A program made the translations under genes and the position numbers. DNA of 64,000 nt, taken from positions 1,860,001 through 1,924,000 of the forward strand of contig NZ_JAJOMY010000001.1 in assembly GCF_024699945.1 (NCBI RefSeq), written 5' to 3'. Of the stretch, positions 53,985 through 63,178 are shown piece by piece (the stretch's first letter is position 1; every line of letters begins with the position of its first letter). The notes below the pieces were generated by a model. That model had not been told where the DNA came from. It worked only from the letters and a program-made list of their open reading frames with translations, and searched no databases. This stretch comes from Phenylobacterium sp. J426 (GTDB taxonomy: Bacteria; Pseudomonadota; Alphaproteobacteria; Caulobacterales; Caulobacteraceae).

Positions 53985-54790
53985 GCCGGTTCGCGGGAGC
54001 GCGGGGCCTCGTCCTCGCGCTCCTGATGTTCCTGGTCCCGGCTGGCGTCGTCGCCCAGCCCAAGTTTCCGCCGCTCACCGGGCGCGTGGTGGACAACGCC
54101 AATCTGATCTCGCCGCAGGTGGAGCAGGAGCTCGACCAGAAGCTGGCCGGACTCGAACAGTCGACCGGTCGGCAGGTGGTGGTCGCCACGCTGCCGGACC
54201 TGCAGGGCTACGAGATCGAAGAGTACGGCTACCAGCTGGGCCGCGCCTGGGGCATCGGCTCGAAAGAGCGTGACGACGGCGCCTTGCTGATCGTGGCGCC
54301 CAATGAGCGCAAGGTGCGCATCGAGGTCGGCTATGGCCTCGAGGGCGTGCTGACCGACGCCCTCTCCAGCGTCATCATCCAGACCGCGATCCTGCCGCAG
54401 TTCCGTGAAGGCCGCTTCGAGCAGGGGATCGTCGCCGGGACCGATCAACTCGTGCGGCAGCTTTCGCTGCCCGACGAGGAGGCGCGGGCGAACGTCGCCC
54501 AGGCGCAACAGGCGCAGGCCGCGCGCGCGAGCGGCGGCGGTTCGGCGATCCCGGTCATCTTCGTGATGATCGTCATCTTCTGGATCCTCAGCGGAATCCT
54601 GGGCGCGTTCGGCGGGCGCGGACGGCGGCGGCGCGGCGGCGGCATGTGGTGGCTCCTGCCGCTCATCCTCTCCAGCGGCGGCGGCCGTCATCGCGGCGGC
54701 GGCTGGGGCGGAGGCGGCGGTTTCGGCGGGGGCGGATTCGGCGGCGGCGGCGGGTCGTTCGGCGGCGGCGGATCCTCGGGGAGCTGGTGA
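53981..54790 (+). CDS. TPM-domain membrane protein (YgcG family)
   Basis: A 269-residue protein. Signal peptide (residues ~10-26), then a TPM (phosphatase-like) domain (LTGRVVDNANLISPQVEQELDQKLAGLEQSTGRQVVVATLPDLQGYEIEEYGYQLGRAWGIG; KVRIEVGYGLEGVLTDALSSVIIQ), then one C-terminal helix (IPVIFVMIVIFWILSGILGAF) and a Gly/Arg then Gly/Ser-rich tail (GGGWGGGGGFGGGGFGGGG). TPM domains hold metal or bind thylakoid proteins in plants; bacterial versions may aid membrane-protein repair. ATGA-type overlaps on both sides show translational coupling with LemA and the second TPM gene. Confidence 0.9.
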   Translation: MSRFAGARGLVLALLMFLVPAGVVAQPKFPPLTGRVVDNANLISPQVEQELDQKLAGLEQSTGRQVVVATLPDLQGYEIEEYGYQLGRAWGIGSKERDDGALLIVAPNERKVRIEVGYGLEGVLTDALSSVIIQTAILPQFREGRFEQGIVAGTDQLVRQLSLPDEEARANVAQAQQAQAARASGGGSAIPVIFVMIVIFWILSGILGAFGGRGRRRRGGGMWWLLPLILSSGGGRHRGGGWGGGGGFGGGGFGGGGGSFGGGGSSGSW

Positions 54791-55498
54791 TGGAGAAGGT
54801 GCTGCTGAGCCCGTCGGACCGCGCGGCCATCGAGGCCGCCGTGCGCGAGGCCGAGACCCGCACCACGGGCGAGATCTATTGCGTCTTCGCGGAGGAGAGC
54901 TCGGACTATCGCGAGACGCCGCTCGCCTGGGCGGCGGGCGTCGCCTTGCTGGGTCCCGCGATCCTGCTGCTGGCCGGCGTGCACGTCGAGGCGCCCGACC
55001 TGCTGGGCGGCTGGACCGCGGCGCAGGTTTCGAGCGTGGCGGAAGCCGCGGCGCGCCGTGCGCTGATCGGGGCGGTCCTGCTTCAGGGCGCGCTGTTCGT
55101 CCTGGCCCTGGCGGTCGTCTCCGTTCCGGCCCTGCGCCGGGCCCTGACCCCTCGCGGGTTGAAGCGCGACCGCGTCCGACGCCGGGCGCAGGAACAGTTC
55201 GTCGCCAAGAACCTGCACGCGACCCGGGAACGCACCGGCGTGCTGATCTACGTCTCCTTCGCCGAGCACATGGCCGAACTGATCGCCGACGAAGGCATCG
55301 CCGGGGGAGGTGGAGCCACAGGTGTGGGACCGGGCTATGGCCGCCTTGACGGAGGGATTGAAGCGCGGCGAACCCGCGGCGGGCTTCGCCTCGGCCATCG
55401 GCCTCTGCGGCGACGTGCTGGCGGAACGCTTTCCTCCGCGTGCAGGCGACAACCCTAACGAGCTGCCAGACGCCGTAGTGATCCTCCCTAACCTCTAG
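54790..55498 (+). CDS. Second TPM-domain membrane protein (one apparent frameshift)
   Basis: The repaired protein has 235 residues. It starts AIEAAVREAETRTTGEIYCVFAEESSDYRE, a TPM domain interrupted by two hydrophobic helices (residues ~38-58 and ~85-110), then the second half of the domain (NLHATRERTGVLIYVSFAEHMAELIADEGIAGEVEPQVWDRAMAALTEGLKRG) and ends ELPDAVVILPNL. The frame breaks in a G5 tract (55303-55307); four G restore the text. With LemA and the first TPM protein it forms a three-gene operon known in many Proteobacteria. Confidence 0.85.
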
Positions 55499-55632
55499 GT
55501 CGCTGAAAAAACGGCGGATTCTACGGGGATTGCCCCCTTGCGCCCATTGGTGGAACGTTGTGAGCGTTTCCATCGCGACGTGCGCGCCCGCGCCAGGGGG
55601 CGTTCGCGAGCCAGGCACCGTTGGGAGCTCCG

Positions 55633-57024
55633 TTGGACGACGACCGGCCACGGCAGACCGCTGCTGCGCCCTCCTTCGCCGAGGCCGCCGATCTGCTGCG
55701 CCTGGGCGTGGCCTATCAGGTGATCACCCATCCCGACGGCCGGCGCGAGTTCACGGCGGTCGGCGAACTCGCCAGGGACCTGCTCGGGGTCGAGCCGGCC
55801 GACGCCATCGCCGATCCCTCGCGCCTCTACGAACGGGTCCTTCCCGAGCACCGCGACGCGCTGGCGCGGGCCGAGCACGACGCCATCGCCGGGCTTTCCC
55901 GCTTCGAGATCGAGGTGCGCATGCGCGGGATGGACGATCAGATCTGCTGGCGCCGCATCACCTCGACGCCGACGCCGCGGGCGGACGGCTCGGTGATCTG
56001 GAGCGGCATCGTCATGGACGTGACGCCGGCCCGCCGGGCGTCGGAGCGCCTGGAGGAACAGCGCCACCGCCTGGAAGCGGCTGTCGAGGCGACCGGGCTC
56101 GGCTTCTGGGAATGGGACGTCGTCCATGACCAGGTGACCTGGTCCGAGCGCAACTGCGAGATGTTCGGCCTGCCGCCGAAGCGGACCACCATGACCATCG
56201 AGCGCTACAACAGCCTGGTCCATCCCGAGGACCTGCCGGCGGTCCATGATGTCTATGCCAAGACCCGGGAGGGCGGCGGCGGCGACTTCGTGGTCGAGCA
56301 TCGCACCGCGCATCAGCCCGGGCGGCTGGTCCGCTGGGTGCAGGCCCGCGGGCGGATCGTGCCGGCCCTCGATGGCGACGGCGTCAGCCTGGTGGTGGGG
56401 ACCACCCTCGACATCAGCGAGCGCAAGGCCAATGAGGACCGGCGGGCGCTGCTGCTGGGCGAGCTCGCGCACCGCGCGAAGAATGGCATCCAGGTGATGA
56501 TGGGGATCGTCAACCAGACGGCCCGCGGCGTCGCCTCGGCCGAGGAATTCCGCGACGTGTTGCTGGCCCGGCTGAAGGCGCTCGCGGACAGCCAGGACCT
56601 GGTCACCGCCTCGGGCGGACGGCCGGTTCCGCTGAAGGACGTGGTCGCCACGACCCTCAGCCCATTCGGCGATGGGCGGTTCGAGGTGGACGATCTCGGC
56701 GACGTGACGGTCGCCGGCGAGGTGGCGACCGCGCTGGCCCTGTTGCTGCATGAGCTTTCGACCAACGCGGTGAAGTACGGCGCCCTGTCGGCCCAGGCGG
56801 GCCATGTCGCCCTGCATCGGGGGCAGGAGGTCGAAGGCGCGGTGGTGCTCTGCTGGGAGGAGCGGGGCGGACCGCCCGTGAAGCCCGAGCGCCGCAAGGG
56901 GTTCGGCACGCGGCTGCTGGAGGTGGGCCTGAGCGCCCAGGGCGGCAGGGTGGAGGCCGCGTTTCCGCCGGGCGGTTTCGCGGCCAAGATTCACTTCCCC
57001 GTCGCCGAGACCAAAGGCGCCTGA
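55633..57024 (+). CDS. PAS-PAS sensor kinase of the HWE family
   Basis: A 463-residue soluble kinase. Two PAS domains (residues ~18-140 and ~150-270; the second contains ATGLGFWEWDVVHDQVTWSERNCEMFG and HPEDLPAVHDVY) precede the HWE core with phospho-His in LLLGELAHRAKNGIQVMMGIVNQ, the N-box LLLHELSTNAVKYGAL and GTRLLEVGL; a Trp-Glu pair lies in LCWEERGG. HWE kinases commonly drive the PhyR-EcfG stress pathway or light responses. Start chosen at TTG 55633, with GGGAG 5 bp upstream; no membrane helix. Confidence 0.88.
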   Translation: MDDDRPRQTAAAPSFAEAADLLRLGVAYQVITHPDGRREFTAVGELARDLLGVEPADAIADPSRLYERVLPEHRDALARAEHDAIAGLSRFEIEVRMRGMDDQICWRRITSTPTPRADGSVIWSGIVMDVTPARRASERLEEQRHRLEAAVEATGLGFWEWDVVHDQVTWSERNCEMFGLPPKRTTMTIERYNSLVHPEDLPAVHDVYAKTREGGGGDFVVEHRTAHQPGRLVRWVQARGRIVPALDGDGVSLVVGTTLDISERKANEDRRALLLGELAHRAKNGIQVMMGIVNQTARGVASAEEFRDVLLARLKALADSQDLVTASGGRPVPLKDVVATTLSPFGDGRFEVDDLGDVTVAGEVATALALLLHELSTNAVKYGALSAQAGHVALHRGQEVEGAVVLCWEERGGPPVKPERRKGFGTRLLEVGLSAQGGRVEAAFPPGGFAAKIHFPVAETKGA

Positions 57025-57119
57025 GGCTGATGACCTTTTCGTAATGTGCGGCCGGCGCCTTGCGGCGGTCCGCGCCTGAGCCTTAGCATCGCGCGCGCCA
57101 GCGGGAGGAACTTGGGTCG

Positions 57120-57587
57120 ATGGCTTATACGCTCAACGTCAACGGCAAGGCTCTGAAGGCCGACGTCGATCCGGACACCCCTCTGCTGTGGGTGCTGCGC
57201 GACAGCCTCGGCATCGTGGGACCGAAGTTCGGCTGCGGCGTGGGGGCCTGCGGGGCCTGCACGGTGCATGTCGATGGCCAGCCGATCCGCTCGTGCCAGA
57301 CGCCGGTCGAGAGCCTGGGCAAGGCCAAGATCACCACCATCGAAGGGATCGGCGCGAGCGCCATCGGCAAGAAGGTGCAGGCGGCCTGGACCGAACTGGA
57401 CGTCGCCCAGTGCGGCTACTGCCAGCCGGGCCAGATCATGTCGGCGACGGCGCTGCTGACCAGCAATCCGAAGCCTACCGACGCCGACATCGACGCGGCC
57501 ATGGCGGGGAACATCTGCCGCTGCGCCACCTACGTCCGCATCCGCGCCGCCATCAAGCGCGCGTCCGGCCAGAAGACGGAGGCCTGA
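57120..57587 (+). CDS. 2Fe-2S subunit of a molybdenum hydroxylase (isoquinoline 1-oxidoreductase alpha-type)
   Basis: A 155-residue electron-transfer subunit. The plant-type [2Fe-2S] ligands are in FGCGVGACGACTVHVDG and later in CGYCQPGQIM and NICRCATYVRIRAA, giving the expected two clusters. It carries electrons from the molybdenum centre of the next gene product. ATG 57120 and a GGGAGGA site upstream. Only 4 bp separate it from the large-subunit gene. Confidence 0.95.
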   Translation: MAYTLNVNGKALKADVDPDTPLLWVLRDSLGIVGPKFGCGVGACGACTVHVDGQPIRSCQTPVESLGKAKITTIEGIGASAIGKKVQAAWTELDVAQCGYCQPGQIMSATALLTSNPKPTDADIDAAMAGNICRCATYVRIRAAIKRASGQKTEA

Positions 57588-57591
57588 GGTC

Positions 57592-59809
57592 ATGACGCAC
57601 CAGATGACCGGCGCCTCGCGGCGCGAGATCCTGAAGACGGCCGGCGCGAGCGGCCTCGTCCTGTCGTTCGTGGTGGCCGGCAAGGGCCAGGCGCAGAATG
57701 CGGGGGCGGCGGCCGCCCAGCCGATCAACACCTACGTCCGCGTGGCGCCCGACGGGATCGTCACCATCGTCAACAAGAACCCGGAGATCGGCCAAGGCAT
57801 CAAGACGATGCTGCCGATGCTGATCGCCGAGGAGCTGGACGTGGCGTGGGAGAACGTCCGCATCGAGCAGGCGGACAACGATCCCAAGGCCTACGGCCGC
57901 CAGTTCGCCGGCGGATCCATGGCGACCCCGCTGCACTGGGAGGAGCTGCGCCGGGTGGGCGCCGTGGCCCGGGCCATGCTCGTCCAGGCGGCGGCGACGG
58001 CCTGGAACTGCCCGGCCGGGGAATGCTCGACCACCCCCGGCATGGTGATCCACGCCAGCACCGGCCGGAAAGCGCCCTACGGCTCGCTGGCCGCGCAGTG
58101 CGCCAACGTCCAGGTGCCGGACCCGAAGACGCTGCCGCTGAAGGATCCCAAGGACTACAAGATCATCGGCCGGGCCATCCCGCAGTACGACACCGCGAAG
58201 ATCGTGACCGGCCAGCCGCTGTTCGGCATCGACGTACGCCGGCCGGGAATGCTGTACGCGACCTACGAGAAGGCGCCGGTGTTCGCCGCCGGGGTGGCGG
58301 GGGCGGACCTCGCCGCGGCCCAGAGCGTGAAGGGCGTCCGCAAGGCCTTCGTGGTGAAGGGCGATTCCAACGCGCTGCAGCCGGCCGCTGGCCAGATCGG
58401 CGCGGGCCTGCTGCCCGGCGTGGCGGTGGTGGCCGACACCTGGTGGGCGGCCAAGAAGGGCCGCGACCGGCTGAACGTGAGGTGGGAGGCCCATCCCACG
58501 GCGCAGCAGTCCAGCGAGGGCTTCGCGGCCCAGGCCAAGGCGCTCGCCGCGGGCAAGCCGCAGCGCACGCCGCGCAACGGACGGCGACGTGGACGCGGCG
58601 CTGAAGTCGGCGGCGAAGACGGTGGAGGCGGCCTACGCCTATCCGTTCCTGGCGCATGCGCCGCTGGAGCCGCAGAACTGCACGGCCGAATGGAAGGACG
58701 GCAAGCTGGAGATCTGGGCCCCGACCCAGAACCCGGAACCCGGCCGCCAGCTTTGCGCCAAGACGCTCGGGATCAAGCCCGAGGACATCACGATCCACAT
58801 GACCCGCTGCGGCGGCGGCTTCGGCCGCCGGCTGGCCAACGACTACATGGTCGAGGCGGCCTGGATCGCGCGCGAGGCGGGGGCGCCGGTGAAGCTGGTG
58901 TGGACGCGCGAAGACGACATGCGCCACGACATCTACCGCCCGGCCGGCTTCCACTTCCTGCGCGGCGGGGTGGACGCGCAGGGTAATGTGACGGCGTTCC
59001 ACGACCACTTCGTCTCGTTCGGCGAGGGTCAGAACTTCGCGCCCAGCGCCGGGATGGGGCCAACCGAGTTCCCGGCCCGCTTCGTCCCGAACTGCCGGAT
59101 CGACGTCAGCGTCATGCCGCTGGGCGTGCCGACCGGACCGCTGCGGGCGCCGGGCTCAAACGCCCTGGCCTTCGTCATGCAGTCGTTCATCGACGAGTTG
59201 GCGCACGCCGCCAACGCCGACCCGCTGGCCTTCCAGATCAAGCTTCTGGGCGACAAGGCGGTGGTCGGCGAGGCCCCGGCGGCCTACGCCGCGGGTCGGA
59301 TGGTCGGCGTTCTCAAGGCCGTGGGCGAGATGTCGGGCTGGGCCCACCGGTCCAGGCTGCCGAAGGGCGAAGGCCTGGGCGTGGCCTGCTACTACAGCCA
59401 CCTCGGCTATTTCGCGGAAGTCGCCCACGTGGCGGTCTCGCCGGCCGGCGAGGTGAAGGTGAAGAAGGTCTGGGTGGCCGCGGACGTCGGCCGCCAGATC
59501 ATCAATCCGCACGGCGCCTTGAACCAGGTGCAGGGCTCGGTGCTGGACGGCCTGTCGGGGGCGTTGCACCAGGAGATCACCATCGTCGGCGGCCAGGCGC
59601 AGCAGTCGAACTTCCACGACTATCCGCTGATGCGCATCAACGAGGCTCCCGTGGTGGAAGTGCAGTTCCTGAAGACCGACTTCCCGCCGACGGGACTGGG
59701 CGAGCCGGCCCTGCCGCCGGCCATCCCGGCGCTGACCAACGCCATCTTCGCCGCCACCGGCAAGCGCATCCGCAGCCTGCCGATCAAGCCGGAGATGCTG
59801 AAGGCCTAA
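57592..59809 (+). CDS. Molybdopterin-binding aldehyde/xanthine-type oxidoreductase large subunit (one apparent frameshift)
   Basis: The repaired protein has 738 residues. A Tat signal ([22 protein letters not shown]) points to a periplasmic enzyme exported with its 2Fe-2S partner. Signatures: [27 protein letters not shown]-like [77 protein letters not shown], and the late catalytic-Glu stretch [20 protein letters not shown]. This arrangement without a separate FAD subunit is the isoquinoline 1-oxidoreductase/IorB type. The frame breaks at 58579-58580; one base less gives [25 protein letters not shown]. Substrate (aldehyde or N-heterocycle) unknown. Confidence 0.88.
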
Positions 59810-59899
59810 GCCGTCGATCGGGCGCGCCAGCCGATTGTGGGTTGGCGCGCGCCGAAGCCTGCGCATGATGCGTCCCAACAAGTGTTTGAGGGGACGCCG

Positions 59900-62800
59900 G
59901 TGAAGAAGCTGCTGATCGCCAACCGTGGCGAGATCGCCGTGCGGATCGCGCGGACCGCGGCGGAGATGGGGATCGAGAGCGTCGCCGTCTTCTCGGAGGA
60001 CGACGCCGCCTCGCTGCACGTGAAGCGCGCCGACGCGGCGGTGGGGCTGAAGGGCTCCGGCCCCGGCGCCTATCTCGACGTCGAGCAGATCGTGGCCGCG
60101 GCTGTGGCCGAGGCCTGCGACGCCGTGCATCCCGGCTACGGCTTCCTGTCGGAGAACGCGGCGTTTGCGCGGGCCTGCGAGAAGGCGGGCCTGATCTTCG
60201 TGGGACCATCGCCCGAGACCCTCGAGCTGTTCGGCGACAAGGCGCGGGCCCGGGCGCTGGCCCAGGAATGCGGCGCGCCGGTGCTGGCCGGAACCGATGG
60301 GCCAACGACTCTGGACGAGGCGCAGGCGTTCCTGGCGGCCCAGGGGCCGGTGATGGTGAAGGCGGTCGCGGGCGGCGGCGGACGGGGCATGCGGCCGGCC
60401 ACGACCGCCGACGAGCTCGCCGGGGCCTTCGAGCGCTGTGCGTCCGAAGCCCGGGCCGCGTTCGGCGACGAGCGGCTTTACGTCGAGCGCTTCCTACCTC
60501 GGGCCCGGCACGTCGAGGTTCAGGTGGCCGGCGACGGCGAGCGCATTGTCCACCTGTGGGACCGCGAATGCTCGCTGCAGCGCCAGCGCCAGAAGGTGGT
60601 GGAGATCGCCCCGGCCGACATGCTGCCCATGACGCTGCGCGAGCGGCTGTTCGCCCACGCCACGGCGCTCGCGGCGGCGGCGCGCTATCGCGGCGTGGGG
60701 ACGATGGAGTTCCTGGTCGACGGCGACGAAGCCGTCTTCATCGAGGCCAACGCCCGCCTGCAGGTCGAGCACACGGTTACGGAGGAGGTGACGGGCCTCG
60801 ACCTGGTGAGGCTGCAGCTGCAGATCGCCGCCGGCCGCAGCCTCAAGGACCTGGGCCTGATGCAGAGCTCCGTCCCTGAGCCGCGGGGCCACGCGGTGCA
60901 GGTCCGCGTCAACCTCGAGACCATGGCGGCGGACGGGCAGGCGCGGCCGGCCGGCGGCGTGCTCACGGCGTTCGAGCCCCCCTCGGGGCCGGGCGTGCGC
61001 GTGGACGGTTTCGGCTATGCGGGTTACGCCACCTCGGCGCGGTTCGACAGCCTGCTCGCCAAGGTGATCGTGCACTCCGGCGTGGGCGGGCTCAGCCGGG
61101 CGGCGGCCAAGGCCTACCGTGCGCTGTCGGAGTTCCGCATCGACGGCGCCCCGACGAACATCGCCTTCCTGCAGAACCTCCTGGCTCATCCGGCGGTCGC
61201 GGCCGGCGACGTGCATACCCGCTTCATCGAGGAGCACATGGGCGAGCTGGCCCATCCGCCCGAGGCGCATCCGAAGCTCTATTTCGACGCCGCGGCTCGC
61301 GGCGCGGAGGCCCGGCGGCCCGCGGAGGCAGAGGCGCCCCCAAGGGACGACGCCGCTGAAGGCGCCGCTGCAGGGCACGGTCATCGGCCTGCAGGCGCAG
61401 GTCGGCGATGCCGTCCGGGCCGGCCAGGCGCTGATGATCCTGGAAGCCATGAAGATGGAGCACGTGGTCGCCGCCGAAGCCTCGGGCGTCCTACGCCAGG
61501 TGGTGGCCCAACTGGGCGACACCGTGTTCGAGGGCGACGCCGTGGCGTTCCTGGAGCCGACGGGCGACGGCGATGCAGCGCAGGCGGCGGAGCAGGCGAT
61601 CGACCTCGACGCCATCCGGCCCGACCTGGCCGAGGTGATCGAGCGGCATCGGCTGACCCTGGACGCGGCGCGGCCGGACGCGGTGGCGCGGCGGCGCCGG
61701 ACGGGCCAGCGGACGGCGCGGGAGAACGTGGACGACCTGTTCGACCCCGGCAGCTTCAGCGAGTACGGGGCCATGGCCGTCGCGGCCCAACGGCGGCGGC
61801 GGACCCTGGACGACCTGCGCGCCAACACGCCCGCCGACGGGATCATCACCGGCGTCGGCGCCGTGAACGGCCACCTGTTCGACGAAGAGCGCGCCCGCTG
61901 CGTGGGCCTGGCCTACGACTTCACGGTGCTGGCCGGCACCCAGGGCCACTTCAACCACAAGAAGACCGACCGCATCCTGGAATTCGCCGAGCACTGGAAG
62001 GCGCCCGTGATCTGGTACACCGAGGGCGGCGGCGGGCGGCCCGGGGACGTCGACGGCGGCCAGCTGTCGGCCTCGTCGCTGGACACGACCAGCTTCACCA
62101 CCTTCGCCCGGCTGTCGGGCCTCGCGCCGCGGATCTCGATCAATTCGGGACGCTGTTTCGCCGGCAACGCCATCTTCTTCGGCTGCGCGGACATCACCAT
62201 CGCCACGCGGTACTCGAATATCGGCTTAGGCGGGCCGGCGATGATCGAGGGCGGGGGGCCTGGGCGTCTTCACGCCGGACGAGATCGGGCCGTCGGACGT
62301 GCTCTACGCCAACGGGGCGATCGACGTGCTGGCGCAGGATGAGGCCGAGGCGACGGCCGTGGCCAAGCAGCTGCTGGGCGTCTTCCAGGGCGCCGTCCCC
62401 GACTGGACCTGCGCCGATCAGCGCCGGCTGCGCCACCTGATCCCCGAGAACCGGGTGCGGGCCTACGACATCCGCGAGGTGATCCGCACGCTGGCGGACG
62501 CGGGCTCGTGGCTCGAGCTGCGGGGCGGCTACGGGCGCGGGATGATCACCGGCTTCCTGCGGATCGAGGGGCGGCCGATGGGGCTGATCGCCAACGATCC
62601 GCGGCATCTGGGCGGGGCGATCGACGCCGAGGGGGCCGAGAAGGCGGGCCGCTTCCTGCAGCTGTGCGACGCCTTCGACGTCCCCGTGCTGTCGCTGTGC
62701 GACACGCCGGGGTTCATGGTCGGACCCGAAAGCGAGAAGGCCGCCGCCGTGCGGCGCGGCTCGCGGATGATGGTGGCCGCGACCAGCCTGACCGTGCCGC

Positions 62801-63177
62801 TGTTCACGGTGGTGCTGCGCAAGGGGTATGGCCTGGGCGCCCAGGCCATGGCCGGCGGGGACTTCTCCGCGCCGGCGATGACCATCGCCTGGCCGACGGC
62901 CGAGTTCGGGCCGATGGGCCTGGAGGGCGCGGTGCGCCTCGGCTACCGCAAGGAGCTGGAGGCCGAACAGGACCCGGCGGCGCGACAAGCGCTGTTCGAG
63001 AAGCTGGTCGGCAAGATGTACGAGAACGGCAAGGCGCTGTCGGTGGCGTCCGTGGTCGAAATCGACGCGGTGATCGACCCGATGGAGACGCGGGCCTGGC
63101 TGGTCCGGGGGCTGAAGGCCTGTCCCGTCCCGCCGAAGCGGCCGGGCAAGAAGCGGCCGCACATCGACACCTGGTGA
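59900..63177 (+). CDS. Single-chain biotin-dependent acyl-CoA carboxylase (two apparent frameshifts)
   Basis: The repaired protein has 1091 residues in BC-BCCP-CT order. Residues 1-~450 are a biotin carboxylase (KKLLIANRGEIAVRIARTAAEMG, VKAVAGGGGRGMRPA, the EANARLQVEHTVTEEVTG motif); residues ~490-570 a biotinyl domain with the biotin Lys in LEAMKMEHV; the rest a carboxyltransferase (NVDDLFDPGSFSEYGAM, ISINSGRCFAGNAIFFG, PVLSLCDTPGFMVGPESE, VVLRKGYGLGAQAMAGGDF). Frame breaks at 61337-61346 and in G6 62253-62258 each vanish on removing one base. GTG 59900 is the start. The layout matches single-chain long-chain acyl-CoA carboxylases; the true acyl-CoA substrate needs testing. The following gene is convergent. 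Confidence 0.9.
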
Positions 63178-63178
63178 G

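Noticed and set aside
53810..55651. A 613-codon minus-strand frame across the TPM genes
   Set aside because: Pro/Arg/Ala low complexity caused by the glycine-rich tail on the other strand; no motif.
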